Position numbers and translations under genes: made by a program. The notes below the pieces were generated by a model. The model saw nothing but the letters and a program-made list of their open reading frames with translations, was not told the DNA's origin and did no database searches. From the NCBI GenBank assembly GCA_018241505.1, contig JAFEDS010000022.1:124001-188000 (forward strand): a stretch of 64,000 nt of DNA, written 5' to 3'. Of the stretch, positions 53,791 through 63,313 are shown one piece after another (position 1 is the first letter of the stretch; each line of letters begins with the position of its first letter). Source of the DNA: Pseudomonadota bacterium. Lineage in GTDB: Bacteria > Pseudomonadota > Gammaproteobacteria > Steroidobacterales > Steroidobacteraceae.

Positions 53791-54807
53791 CTACCGGCCA
53801 CGCGCCAGTCTGGCCACGCCTGCACCCACAGCCAGGAAAATCAGGGCGCCGGCCGCAAACAGACCCACACGGGCGAGCTCACCGACTACGAGCGGCGCAT
53901 GGTTCACCGCTTCCTTGCTGAATGAACCGCGTGTCCGATGCAACGCGCTGACGGGAGCGTCGAGATTGTCTTGCCGATCAGGGGGCACGGACTCAGAAGT
54001 CTGTTGTCCTTGGATGCCCGTGCGGGCGAGATATCGGTCCAGTGCTCCAGGCAACAACGCGTTGGCAAGAATGGTCACAATCGTGGGCAAGCCGATCCAA
54101 TACTCCCGCCAGGCGCCGCGCTCGGCCCGGAAGACGGCATCGGCAATGACCTCCGGTTCCACCGGCCGCCCCATGGGGCGCGGAGTATGGTTGATGTGGA
54201 CCCGGGCCCAATCAAACTGCGGTGTGTTGACTGCCGGTAGCTCGATAATGCTGATGCGAATTGCGGAGCCTTCATTCATCAACTCCGCCCGCAGGGAGTC
54301 GGTGAACCCGCGAATCGCGTGCTTGGCGCCGCAATATGCAGCCTGCAGCGGAATGCCCCGGTAGGCCAGCGCCGAGCCGATCTGGATGATGCGGCCGCGA
54401 CGTCGAGGACGCATCGACTTCAAAGCGGCCATTGTGCCGTGTACGAACCCCAGGTAGGTGACCTCCGTGACCCTGCGGAACTCCTGCGGTGTCATATCGG
54501 AAACCCTTGAGAACACAGTCTCCATGGCGTCGTTCACCCAAATGTCGATCTTGCCGAGCCGTTGCTCCAACTGCTCCGCTGCCGCGAACAGCGCCTGCGA
54601 ATCCGCTACATCGACTGCCTCCACCGCGACTTCTGCTCCCGCTTGTTGCAGCTCTCGCTGAAGCTCTTCGAGAGATGCGCAGTCACGGGCAATGAGACCC
54701 AGGCGGTCGCCGGCGCGCGCGAAGCGCCGAGCCAGCGCACGGCCCACACCGGCCGTTGCGCCTGTAATCACGACAGTGCGCGCGTGCTGCCGAGTCCGAG
54801 TGGCCAT
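53791..54807 (-). CDS. Short-chain dehydrogenase/reductase with C-terminal membrane anchor
   Basis: 338 residues. Rossmann nucleotide site TGATAGVGRALA (about 15-26), active-site Ser-Tyr-Lys in IGSALAYRG...AAYCGAKHA. After the roughly 250-residue SDR core comes a linker rich in charged residues and a C-terminal membrane helix (about 313-334: VGLFAAGALIFLAVGAGV). Substrate unknown. The start at 54807 has GGAG 9 nt upstream; the frame extends to a TTG at 54843 but without a ribosome site. It converges on the preceding operon with only 5 bp between stops. Confidence 0.92.
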   Translation of the reverse strand: MATRTRQHARTVVITGATAGVGRALARRFARAGDRLGLIARDCASLEELQRELQQAGAEVAVEAVDVADSQALFAAAEQLEQRLGKIDIWVNDAMETVFSRVSDMTPQEFRRVTEVTYLGFVHGTMAALKSMRPRRRGRIIQIGSALAYRGIPLQAAYCGAKHAIRGFTDSLRAELMNEGSAIRISIIELPAVNTPQFDWARVHINHTPRPMGRPVEPEVIADAVFRAERGAWREYWIGLPTIVTILANALLPGALDRYLARTGIQGQQTSESVPPDRQDNLDAPVSALHRTRGSFSKEAVNHAPLVVGELARVGLFAAGALIFLAVGAGVARLARGR

Positions 54808-54897
54808 CGTCTGTGCTCCGATAAACGGTTCGTGTCCAATCAATTCCCGAGCCGCAAAGCTGTTCCGCCGGCACGGAAGCTGCTTCCTGAGTCGCCC

Positions 54898-55314
54898 ATG
54901 ACAAGGAAAATTGCGCTGACCGCCGCCCTCTACGTCTTGGCTGTAGAGCCAACATGGGCCGATACAACCATTGAGAGACTGGACCCGGGGAACGATCCAA
55001 CTGTGGTTGCCACTCCTGCCGATATCACGTCCGGAAAAGTCGTGCAGAGCCCCGAAGGCTGGCGAATCGGGACGGTCCGTGAAGTTTCACATCCCGCGAA
55101 AGGCAATCCTGCCTACGTTTTGATTGCCACGGAGTCGGGTACCACGGCGATTCCTGACTGGGCGATCATCCACTTGCTGCGCGACGCACACCTCGTCATT
55201 GATCGATCCATGCTGAACTCCGCTCCGCGGGTCAATGACGATCAAGTCCGTGCGGGCTCGAACGACGGGGCCTGGAAGCAGCGCGCCGATCAATATTGGG
55301 GCAAGTATCGCTGA
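54898..55314 (+). CDS. Small secreted protein, PRC-barrel-like, unknown function
   Basis: 138 residues with a signal peptide ending near TWADT (about 21). The body TSGKVVQSPEGWRIGTVREVSHPAKGNPAYVLIATESGTTAIP has the strand pattern of PRC-barrel proteins, including a G-x-V-x-x-V turn. The C-terminus is charged and lacks repeats. A periplasmic role is likely, no reaction can be named. It is divergent from the SDR gene with a 90-bp shared spacer. Confidence 0.7.
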   Translation: MTRKIALTAALYVLAVEPTWADTTIERLDPGNDPTVVATPADITSGKVVQSPEGWRIGTVREVSHPAKGNPAYVLIATESGTTAIPDWAIIHLLRDAHLVIDRSMLNSAPRVNDDQVRAGSNDGAWKQRADQYWGKYR

Positions 55315-55407
55315 CAGCACGCAGCGGCACTCCGCTCACGCTTGCGCTGTAATTACTCCAGTGAATTGAACAACCGAGGCTGGCGGCGCAGCGCCAGGGA
55401 TGGCATA

Positions 55408-55423
55408 CTGTATATATAAACAG
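55408..55423. promoter_or_regulatory. LexA/SOS box upstream of DNA polymerase IV
   Basis: CTGTATATATAAACAG fits the LexA consensus CTGT-N8-ACAG exactly, with an AT-rich core as in strong SOS boxes. It lies 23 bp before the polymerase start codon, where LexA would block transcription until DNA damage. The rest of the 55315-55446 spacer shows no other clear signal. Confidence 0.85.
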
Positions 55424-55446
55424 CTAACTGCCGCGGCGGGATCGAG

Positions 55447-56679
55447 ATGGAAGCCACCATCCTCCATGCAGACCTCGATGCCTTTTATGCGTCTGTGGAG
55501 CAACTGCTCGATCCCCGCTTGCGCGGAAAGCCAATTGCGGTAGGCGGTGGGGTTGTTCTCGCAGCTTCCTACGAAGCCAAAGCGTTCGGTGTGCAAAGCG
55601 GGATGTCTGGACGGAATGCGCGGCAGCTCTGTCCACATCTGATTTTTGTTCGGGGGCATTTCAGCGAGTACCAACGGTTGGGCGATGCCGCGATCCAAAT
55701 CGTCGGGGACTACACACCCCTGATTGAGCGCATCTCCATTGATGAGGCGTTCGCTGACGTGGTGGGGTGTACTCATTTGTTCGGCCCTCCCGCGCAGATT
55801 GCGCGGAAGATCCGCTGCCGGGTTCGAACCGAGCTCGGGCTGCCGATTTCGGTTGGGGTGGCACGCACCAAACACCTCGCCAAGATTGCATCGCAAGTCG
55901 CTAAGCCTAATGGGCTCGTGGTGGTCGATCCCTGGAGCGAGCTCGAGTTCGTCCACGATCTGCCGGTGGAGCTCATGTGGGGTGTCGGACCGGTAACCCG
56001 GGTTCGATTAGCCGAAGTGGGTGTGCGGACCATCGGCCAACTGGCCCGGATGCCGGGCCGGTCGTTGGAACAGTTACTGGGGTGCGGGGCGGCGGAGAAA
56101 CTCGCGGCACTCTCCTGGAATCGCGACCCCCGCGAAATCAGGACGCAGCGGCGCGCCAGGTCGGCGGGCGCGCAATCGGCCCTCGGCCTGGAGCCGGCTC
56201 AGGAAAGAATTTACCGGCCTGCCCTGCGCCACCTCGCGGACAGAATAGGTGCGCGGCTGCGAGCCAAATCCCTGTCGGGCCGGACAATCGGCGTCCGCGT
56301 TCGCTTTGCCGACCTTCGGGCTGTGACCCGCGCCGTCACTTTCGACACGCCGATCTGCGCAACAGCTTTACTGGCGGAAGTGGCTGAACGGCTCGTACGC
56401 GGCGTGCTGGCGCAGCACTCGAGCGAACCGAAAATATCGCTGCTGGCCATTCGCGTGTCGCACCTGACAAAGGACACGAACAGTCAGATGGCCCTTCCCT
56501 TCGGACGCAACTGTGACGCACGTCACGAAATAGGACCGCAGCCCTCGTCCGATCGCGCTGTCGACAGCATCCGTGAGCGCTTTGGTTGGGAAGCGATCGG
56601 CTACGGATCGGTTGTGTTGAGCTCAGGGCGCGGGGTCCCGGATGAGTTTCGTGTGCTGGCCGAACAGGAGTTGTTATAA
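55447..56679 (+). CDS. dinB: DNA polymerase IV (Y family)
   Basis: 410 residues. The palm motifs are LHADLDAFYASVE (Asp8 and Asp10 region) and ISIDEAFADV (acidic pair near 98-99), then GLPISVGVARTKHLAKIASQVAKP and the HhH region VGPVTRVRLAEVGV. The little-finger domain follows (about 235-340). A clamp-binding-like QMALPF occurs near 352 rather than at the end, with about 55 residues after it. It synthesises DNA past lesions. An exact LexA box upstream indicates SOS control. Stands alone, not in an imuAB-dnaE2 cassette. Confidence 0.95.
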   Translation: MEATILHADLDAFYASVEQLLDPRLRGKPIAVGGGVVLAASYEAKAFGVQSGMSGRNARQLCPHLIFVRGHFSEYQRLGDAAIQIVGDYTPLIERISIDEAFADVVGCTHLFGPPAQIARKIRCRVRTELGLPISVGVARTKHLAKIASQVAKPNGLVVVDPWSELEFVHDLPVELMWGVGPVTRVRLAEVGVRTIGQLARMPGRSLEQLLGCGAAEKLAALSWNRDPREIRTQRRARSAGAQSALGLEPAQERIYRPALRHLADRIGARLRAKSLSGRTIGVRVRFADLRAVTRAVTFDTPICATALLAEVAERLVRGVLAQHSSEPKISLLAIRVSHLTKDTNSQMALPFGRNCDARHEIGPQPSSDRAVDSIRERFGWEAIGYGSVVLSSGRGVPDEFRVLAEQELL

Positions 56680-56811
56680 AGCCCACGCCCGCATCGCAAG
56701 CCCAACCATATCCATTTTCATGCTTCTCACGCAGCGGTGTGCAGCAATAAATCCCCTTGCTACTCCAACACCGGCGAGTTAGCTTGTGAGAGTCGTCCAG
56801 GGGGATAGGAC

Positions 56812-59800
56812 ATGCAGAAGTATAAGAAGGCGGCAACCCGCGGTTCCCTGTTTGTGTTTGCGGGCCTTCTGGCCGGGCTGCTCGCCGCCCCGGTCTCGGC
56901 GGCAACGCTGGTGGGATTCTGGAATCTCAACGAAAACGGCGGGGTTACCGCCACCGACGATTCCGGCTCCGGCAATACCGGCACACTGATCAACTCACCT
57001 GCATGGATTCCCGGTGAATCCGGCAGCGCGCTGAACTTCGTTGCCGGCGGCAAGGGCTACGTGGCCGCCTCGGGCGGCGAAAGCCTCGCCGACCTGTACA
57101 AACAGGGACTCACGGTGGCGGCCTGGATCAAACCGCGATCGGGCGGCGGCGGCAATGTGGGCCGCATCGTCGACAAGGACAACAACAACGGCGGTTGGTT
57201 CTTTGCCATGAACGGCACGACGGGAGTCAAACTCACGATCGACACGTTCACGACCTCTTCACCGTCGCGCGCATCGACAGCAGGAATCAAGCTGAACGTC
57301 TGGCAGCATGTTGCCGCTACCTGGGATGGCTCCACCAACGGGTCAAACATCCACGTCTACATAAACGGCGTGCTCGCCGATGGAACCGTCGTCAATGGTG
57401 CCGGGACCCCGGAGGCGGATGAGGACACCCCGTTCGCCATCGGCAATCGCAGCGTCGACACCGCCCGCCCATTTGACGGCGGCATCGACGAAGTTCACGT
57501 GTACAGCGGCGTGCTAACAGCCGCGGAAATCCAGGCGTTGGCCAGCGGATCGACCCCGCCGCCCGACACACAGCCCCCGACAGTTCCGACGGGACTGAAG
57601 GCGACGGCGGTCACGACCTCGAGCATTGCAATCGGCTGGACGGCGTCCACCGACTTGCCATCGCCCGGTGGCACCGGGGTCGCCGGTTACTATGTCTACC
57701 GAGGCGGAAACACGACTACGCCGATCGCGACCATCAAAGGTAGCACCTCGTACACAGACACCGGGCTGACCAGCGGCACGACCTACACCTATCAAGTCGC
57801 TGCGTTCGACGCGGCAACACCGGCCAACGTGTCGGCACCGAGCGCAGTCCTCAGCGTTGCAACCGCTTCCCAGACATCAATATCCTTGACCGGAGGTGAC
57901 ATTGGAGCGGTTGCCGCGAAGGGTTCGTCCACCGTCAGTGGGTCAACGTACACCATCAAAGGGTCCGGAGTTGATATCTACGGCACCGCGGATTCCTTCC
58001 AGTTTGACTCGCAGGCGCTGACGGGCGACGGCACGATTACCGCGCGCGTGGTCAGCGAGACGAATACCAATGTGTGGGCCAAAGCCGGAGTCATGTTCCG
58101 CGAGACACTGGCGGCGGGATCCAGTTTTTCGGCCATTGTGATTGCGGCCAACAATCCGGCGGCGCTCGAGGCACGCATCGGCACCGGAGCCGCCACACTC
58201 ACCACCAAGACGGCCACATTCAAAGCAGCCCCCTATTGGGTCCGCATGTCTCGGGCGGGGAATGTGTTTACGGGGTCAATATCGCCTGACGGTGTTACCT
58301 GGACCGTCGTCGGCACCTACACCGTGCCGATGGCGGCGGCGCTGCATGTTGGACTTGCCGTCACCAGCCACAACAATGGCGCATTGAATACGGCTGTTTT
58401 CGATCACGTGACCATCACTTCCGCCTCGACTCCAGTGCAAGTGGTCGTCGCACCGGCGACCATCACACTGACGACGGGAACCCTGCAGCAGTTCTCCGCC
58501 ACCGTCAGCAATGCATCCAACACGAATGTGACCTGGCAGGTGAACGGCGTTAATGGCGGAGTCGCGGCAACGGGCACCATCAGCGCGACGGGCGTTTACA
58601 CCGCGCCGGCCTCTCTGACGACATCGCCGGCGACTTTCACTATCCGTGCAGTCTCGGCCCAGGACGCATCGGCCACAGGCACGGCCCAGGCAACCGTGGT
58701 CACTCGAAGCACGTCCACCGTTGATGTCACCACTTATAAGTACGACCTGGCCCGCACCGGCCTGAATTTCCACGAAACCGCGCTGACCACGGCGAATGTC
58801 CGCTCAGCGACCTTCGGTCTGCAGCGATCGCTTCCCGGCGATGGAGCTATCTTCGCGCAGCCGCTGTTCCTCTCCAATTTGACGGTGGCCGGCAACGTGC
58901 ACAATGTCGTGTTCTTTGCGACCGAGCACAATTCTCTCTACGCGTATGACAGCGATACCGGAGCCAAGCTCTGGCAGGTCTCGCTGAACAGCGCCGGCGA
59001 GACCACGAGCGACAACCGCAGTTGCGGCGTGGTCAGCCCTGAAATCGGTGTAACGGCAACGCCGGTAATCGACCGCAATGCCGGTCCCCATGGTGCGTTG
59101 TACGTAGTGACGGCCACGAAAGACAGCTCGGGCGGCTATCACCATCGGATTCACGCGATTGATGTCACGACCGGCGCGGAGCTGTTCAGTGGGCCCAAGG
59201 AAATCACGGCAACCTATCCGACTTCCTCCGGCGGCACCAACACCTTCGACCCCGGCACCTACCTGGAGCGTGCCGGCCTGTTGCTGCTGAACGGTGAGAT
59301 CTACACCACCTGGGCGTCCCATTGTGACAATTTCCCCTACGGCGGTTGGATCATTGCTTTCAACGGCACCACCCTGGCCCGGACCCGGGTACTCAGCACC
59401 GGTCCCAACGGCAACGACGGTGGCCCTGCCATCTGGCAAAGCGGCGGCGCACCGGCCGCGGATGGCAACGGATTCATTTACCTGCTGACGGGTAACGGCG
59501 TCTTCGAAACCACACTGGATGCCAATGGCTTCCCGTCCAAACGGGACTATGGCAATTCGTTCCTGAAGCTCAGTACCGCCGGCAACACCCTGACGGTGGC
59601 TGACTACTTCTCCATGTGGAATGAAGTGGCCGAGTCGACCGCGGACCTGGATTTCGGCAGCGGCGGCGCGATGCTGCTGCCCGACCTGACCGACTCAAGC
59701 GGTGTGACGCGGCAACTCGGCTTCGGCGCGGGCAAGGATGGCAACATCTATATTGTCCGGCGCGATGCCATGGGTAAATTCAATGCGTCCACCAACAACA

Positions 59801-60222
59801 TCTGGCAGCAGGTGGACCAGGGCGGCCAGGAAGTTCGTTCGACACCGGCCTACTTCAACGGCCACATCTACCTGTCCGCGAAGAATGTCCCCATGCAGGC
59901 GTACACGCTCACAGCCGCCAAGCTGTCGGCCTCGCCCACTTCACAGACGAGCAATGCATTCGGCTACCCGGGGGCGGTTCCGGTCGTGTCGTCAAACGGC
60001 TCGAACAACGGCATCGTCTGGGCATTCACGACCGCCAACCCCAGCGTTCTGTATGCCTATGATGCCAACAACCTGGCTACGCAGTTTTATAACAGCACCC
60101 AGGCAGCCGGTGGCCGCGACAACTTCGGAGTGGGCAACAAGTTCAACACCGCCATCGTGGTGGGTGGCAAGGTGTTCGTGCCCACGACGACCGGCGTGGC
60201 GGAATTCGGGCTGCTGCCATAG
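56812..60222 (+). CDS. Secreted multidomain protein: LamG, Fn3, beta-sandwich, Ig-like and PQQ-type propeller
   Basis: 1136 residues. Signal peptide (1-31). LamG/concanavalin-like domain (about 33-245; VGFWNLNENGG, WQHVAATWDGS, IDEVHVYSGVLTAAEI). Proline linker, then Fn3 (260-353; GTTYTYQVAAFD). A DUF1349-like beta-sandwich (about 355-540; VWAKAGVMFRETL). A bacterial Ig-like domain (541-635). A propeller of PQQ-like repeats (636-1136; SLYAYDSDTGAKLWQ, GKDGNIYIVRRD). No catalytic signature or cell-wall anchor is seen. Adhesion or polysaccharide binding with an uncertain propeller activity is plausible. Ribosome site GGGGGATAGGA precedes the ATG. Confidence 0.85.
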   Translation: MQKYKKAATRGSLFVFAGLLAGLLAAPVSAATLVGFWNLNENGGVTATDDSGSGNTGTLINSPAWIPGESGSALNFVAGGKGYVAASGGESLADLYKQGLTVAAWIKPRSGGGGNVGRIVDKDNNNGGWFFAMNGTTGVKLTIDTFTTSSPSRASTAGIKLNVWQHVAATWDGSTNGSNIHVYINGVLADGTVVNGAGTPEADEDTPFAIGNRSVDTARPFDGGIDEVHVYSGVLTAAEIQALASGSTPPPDTQPPTVPTGLKATAVTTSSIAIGWTASTDLPSPGGTGVAGYYVYRGGNTTTPIATIKGSTSYTDTGLTSGTTYTYQVAAFDAATPANVSAPSAVLSVATASQTSISLTGGDIGAVAAKGSSTVSGSTYTIKGSGVDIYGTADSFQFDSQALTGDGTITARVVSETNTNVWAKAGVMFRETLAAGSSFSAIVIAANNPAALEARIGTGAATLTTKTATFKAAPYWVRMSRAGNVFTGSISPDGVTWTVVGTYTVPMAAALHVGLAVTSHNNGALNTAVFDHVTITSASTPVQVVVAPATITLTTGTLQQFSATVSNASNTNVTWQVNGVNGGVAATGTISATGVYTAPASLTTSPATFTIRAVSAQDASATGTAQATVVTRSTSTVDVTTYKYDLARTGLNFHETALTTANVRSATFGLQRSLPGDGAIFAQPLFLSNLTVAGNVHNVVFFATEHNSLYAYDSDTGAKLWQVSLNSAGETTSDNRSCGVVSPEIGVTATPVIDRNAGPHGALYVVTATKDSSGGYHHRIHAIDVTTGAELFSGPKEITATYPTSSGGTNTFDPGTYLERAGLLLLNGEIYTTWASHCDNFPYGGWIIAFNGTTLARTRVLSTGPNGNDGGPAIWQSGGAPAADGNGFIYLLTGNGVFETTLDANGFPSKRDYGNSFLKLSTAGNTLTVADYFSMWNEVAESTADLDFGSGGAMLLPDLTDSSGVTRQLGFGAGKDGNIYIVRRDAMGKFNASTNNIWQQVDQGGQEVRSTPAYFNGHIYLSAKNVPMQAYTLTAAKLSASPTSQTSNAFGYPGAVPVVSSNGSNNGIVWAFTTANPSVLYAYDANNLATQFYNSTQAAGGRDNFGVGNKFNTAIVVGGKVFVPTTTGVAEFGLLP

Positions 60223-60245
60223 CAGCCTGAACGCTGCATGAATGA

Positions 60246-60281
60246 AAGGTGCCGACTCGCGTCGCCGCGAGCCGACACCTT
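60246..60281 (+). terminator. Hairpin after the LamG-propeller gene
   Basis: AGGTGCCGACTCGCG (60247-60261) and CGCGAGCCGACACCT (60266-60280) pair at 13 of 15 positions with a TCGC loop, extended one base on each side. It lies 24 nt after the stop. There is no T-run, so Rho-independent termination is likely but not certain. Confidence 0.5.
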
Positions 60282-60385
60282 GCGCTCCGGTGACCCGCCG
60301 CCGCTCATTTCTGTGAATTGCGTATTTTCCAGCGAGCGCTCCCGTGGCTACCTTTGCACCCACGGTATCGATAGGAGTCTCGCCA

Positions 60386-60934
60386 TTGAACAAGTCCCTG
60401 GCTGTCGGATTGGTGTTGGGTGCAGTTGCCGCAAGCGCCGCGGGCGCGGTGGCCGGTTATCGAATGATCGCGGCTCCGAGCGGCGCCCACGTCATCAGCG
60501 CCACGGCGCTGAGCAAGACCATCAAGACCCCGCGTCAGGATTGTCATGACGAAGAGGTCACTCACACAAAGCCGGTGAAGGACGAACATCGTCTCGTGGG
60601 CACGGGCGTCGGCGCCGTTGTAGGTGGCCTGCTGGGCAGTCGCATTGGCGGTGGCAACACGCGAATTGTGACCGGTCTGGCCGGCGCTGCCGCCGGCGGT
60701 TACGCGGGCAACAAGATCCAGGAGAAGGTGCAGAAGGGGAATACCTACACCACCACCGAAAAGCGCTGTGTCACGGTTTATGACAGCCGCGAAGAACCCG
60801 CGGGTTACGAGGTTGTCTACGAGCTCGACGGCAAACGCCACAAGGTGCACATGGACCATGACCCGGGCGAGATGATTCCGGTGCGCGATGGCCAGGTCAT
60901 GATTGACAAACCAGGGTCGGCTTCCAAGTCCTGA
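60386..60934 (+). CDS. Glycine-zipper (2TM/Rick_17kDa-like) envelope protein
   Basis: 182 residues from a TTG start preceded by AGGAG at 8 nt; a GTG at 60344 in frame lacks a ribosome site and would mask the N-terminal export segment (KSLAVGLVLGAVAASAAGAVAGY). The centre has a glycine-zipper repeat, GTGVGAVVGGLLGSRIGGGN then GLAGAAAGGYAGNKI (about 75-110), typical of 17-kDa surface antigen-like proteins. The C-terminal domain (KRCVTVYDSREEPAGYEVVYELDGK) is a small beta unit. Membrane or periplasmic; function unknown. Confidence 0.82.
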   Translation: MNKSLAVGLVLGAVAASAAGAVAGYRMIAAPSGAHVISATALSKTIKTPRQDCHDEEVTHTKPVKDEHRLVGTGVGAVVGGLLGSRIGGGNTRIVTGLAGAAAGGYAGNKIQEKVQKGNTYTTTEKRCVTVYDSREEPAGYEVVYELDGKRHKVHMDHDPGEMIPVRDGQVMIDKPGSASKS

Positions 60935-61004
60935 TCCGAAGCCTTCGACCCCGTATCCGCGGCTTGGAGGTACACTACAGGCGGAAGAACTGAGGACTCC
61001 CCCT

Positions 61005-62324
61005 GTGAATGATACCTCCCTCGCGACCGGCACCCGCCGCGGCCTCTACTACGGCTGGAAGGTGGTGTTTGCCCTGTTCATGGCGGGTTTCATGGTTTAT
61101 GGGGGCGGACTGTACTGCTTCGTCCTGTTCGTTCCCCGCATGACGGCCGAATTCGGCTGGAGCCGTGCCGCCACCAGCGGTTTGTTCTCAGTATTCTGGT
61201 TGACGGCGCCGTTGATCCTGCTCGGCGGCTACGGCATCAAGCGCGTCGGGATGGCGAAGCTGCTCGTGGGCGGCATCATCATCGAGGGCGTGTGCGTCAT
61301 TGTCCTGGCAGGGCTCTCGAGCCTCTGGGAGATGTACGCCATACGCATACTCATGGGGCTGGGCAAAGTCATGTTTGCCGTCACGCTCCCCTACGCCATT
61401 TCGAAGTGGTTTTCGACCCGATTCTCATTGGCGCTGGGTCTTACCTGGGCCGGCTGGCACACCGGCGGTCTGATTCTGTCGCCCATTGTGGCCATCATTA
61501 TCGAGCACTCGAGCTGGCGCACCGCCTGCCTGGCGATCGGTAGCGGCCTGCTGACCATTGGCCTCATTCCGATTCTCATTGCGCTGAGAGTCCGTTCACC
61601 GCAAGAGCTCGGTGTGGGTGTGGATGGCGAGCCGCTCGATCCGCGCGGAACGGGCGCGATGCCAGCGTCCACATCGGCCGCGGAGCCACAAAAGGCCGCG
61701 CCTCCCGATTTGCCGCAAGGCTCTCTGGGTGCAGTCCTACGCGCGCCGATGTTCTGGCTCATCGCCCTCGTGACACTGCTGTACTACGCCACTTACGGAG
61801 GTCTCCTGGCGCACGAGGCCGCGGTGGTGGAATCTGCCGGCTTTGCGCCGCAGCTCGCTTCCCTCATTCTCGGTTCCACAGCCGGCTTCGCCGCGGTGAC
61901 CGGTTTGATTGGAGGTTGGATTCTGGACCGCTATTCAATTCGGGTGGTCGGCGTGGGAGTCCATATCGCGCTGCTCGTCGGTGCGGTCGCGCTTCTGGGG
62001 GCAACACAGCTACACGCGACTGCAGCCCTCGTCACCTACGCGGTCACTTTCGGCACGGCCATCGGGGTGGGCGATCTCTACTTCGTTGCCTTGCTGCGCA
62101 ATCGCTTCAGTACGGTCAATGTTGCGTACATCTATAGCGCCTGGTATTGCTGCGAGCTCTCGACCCTAACAATAGCGCCAATCGCAGCAGGTAAGGTTTT
62201 TGATTTGACGGGCAACTACGGGGCGACGCTCGCCCTGCTTGCTGTGTGTGCGGCACTCGCCTTCCTGGTCAACCTGACCGTGATGCGACCCGCGTCAGCG
62301 GCGCCGGCCCTGGCGCCGCGTTGA
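61005..62324 (+). CDS. Major facilitator superfamily transporter (monocarboxylate/oxalate-formate type)
   Basis: About 439 residues, 12 predicted membrane helices in two bundles with a cytoplasmic loop near 205-235 (Pro/Ala-rich). YYGWKVVFALFMAGFMVYGGGLYCF and GWSRAATSGLFSVFW match the oxalate/formate and monocarboxylate MFS group. The start is placed at GTG 61005, with GAGGA 8 nt upstream; an ATG at 60903 lies within the previous gene. Substrate unknown, perhaps a small carboxylate. Confidence 0.87.
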   Translation: MNDTSLATGTRRGLYYGWKVVFALFMAGFMVYGGGLYCFVLFVPRMTAEFGWSRAATSGLFSVFWLTAPLILLGGYGIKRVGMAKLLVGGIIIEGVCVIVLAGLSSLWEMYAIRILMGLGKVMFAVTLPYAISKWFSTRFSLALGLTWAGWHTGGLILSPIVAIIIEHSSWRTACLAIGSGLLTIGLIPILIALRVRSPQELGVGVDGEPLDPRGTGAMPASTSAAEPQKAAPPDLPQGSLGAVLRAPMFWLIALVTLLYYATYGGLLAHEAAVVESAGFAPQLASLILGSTAGFAAVTGLIGGWILDRYSIRVVGVGVHIALLVGAVALLGATQLHATAALVTYAVTFGTAIGVGDLYFVALLRNRFSTVNVAYIYSAWYCCELSTLTIAPIAAGKVFDLTGNYGATLALLAVCAALAFLVNLTVMRPASAAPALAPR

Positions 62325-62332
62325 GTGCGACC

Positions 62333-63313
62333 TCACCTCATTGCGCGCAAGTACACCTCTGAGTCCACGTTCCCACCACTCAACACAACACCAACCGTTC
62401 TACCCTCGCATCGGAACGCGCCACTGAGTACAGCCGCCAGCGCGACAGCGCCCCCCGGCTCCACAACGAGCTTCAGCTCACGCCATGCGAACGCCATCGC
62501 CTCCATCACCTGCGCGTCGGTTACCGCCCGGCCACCCGACAGCAAGGCCCGGTTGATTTCGAATGTCAACTTTCCCGGAGTCGGCGCCAAAAGTGCATCA
62601 CACAACGACATCGCACCCGCTCGCACAACCTCACGCTGGCCGCTGGCGAGCGATCGCGCAGTATCGTCATAATCGGCAGGCTCAACACAATAGACCCGAG
62701 TCCCAGGCGAAGCACCCGTCAGCGCCAACGCGCAACCGGCAACCAGCCCGCCACCTCCGCAAGGTACGAGCAAATCGTCCAATCGCACTCCGTGCTGCTC
62801 GTACGCCTGTGCCGCCATCTCCAGTGCGACCGTACCCTGCCCGGCGATAATGTGTGGATCATCATAGGATGGCACGAGGGTGGCGCCACGTTCTTCAGTC
62901 AACCGGCGGCCGATTTCCTCGCGATTCTCCGTGTGCCGGTTGTAGAAAACGATGTCGGCACCGAGACGCCGTGTGTTTTCAACCTTGATTGCCGGCGCAT
63001 CCGAGGGCATCACGATGGTGGAACGAATGCCCAACCGGCGCCCCGCAGCCGCAACCCCCTGGGCATGGTTTCCGGACGACCAGGCAACAACCCCATTGCG
63101 ACGCTCGGCGGCATCGAGTTGCACGAGCCGGTTGTACGCTCCTCTGAATTTGAACGCGCCCGCAATCTGCAGCGTCTCCGCCTTGATCAGCACTCGAGCG
63201 CCCGCAATCTCGTCGAGCAATGGGGCAATCAGCAGCGGTGTAGTCTGTGACTGGCCTTTGAGGCGCGCGGCCGCGGCCGCGACGTCTTCGAACTGGGGTA
63301 GCTGCGAGCTCAA
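62333..63313 (-). CDS. PLP-dependent threonine dehydratase/serine racemase-type enzyme
   Basis: 326 residues of the fold-type II PLP family. The PLP lysine lies in AFKFRGAYN, the substrate-binding loop is SSGNHAQG, the phosphate-binding loop is CGGGGLVAG and the C-terminal SGGN contacts the pyridine ring. There is no ACT regulatory domain, so it is the catabolic or racemase-like form of about 320-330 residues rather than the biosynthetic IlvA. It begins with TTG (AGGAG 9 nt upstream), overlapping the stop of the upstream CocE-type gene as TTGA. Converges on the MFS gene. Confidence 0.9.
   Translation of the reverse strand: MSSQLPQFEDVAAAAARLKGQSQTTPLLIAPLLDEIAGARVLIKAETLQIAGAFKFRGAYNRLVQLDAAERRNGVVAWSSGNHAQGVAAAGRRLGIRSTIVMPSDAPAIKVENTRRLGADIVFYNRHTENREEIGRRLTEERGATLVPSYDDPHIIAGQGTVALEMAAQAYEQHGVRLDDLLVPCGGGGLVAGCALALTGASPGTRVYCVEPADYDDTARSLASGQREVVRAGAMSLCDALLAPTPGKLTFEINRALLSGGRAVTDAQVMEAMAFAWRELKLVVEPGGAVALAAVLSGAFRCEGRTVGVVLSGGNVDSEVYLRAMR

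Noticed and set aside
56680-56811. Possible riboswitch in the leader of the LamG-propeller gene
   Set aside because: I found no conserved core of a known riboswitch class, including c-di-GMP types, and no convincing pairing pattern.
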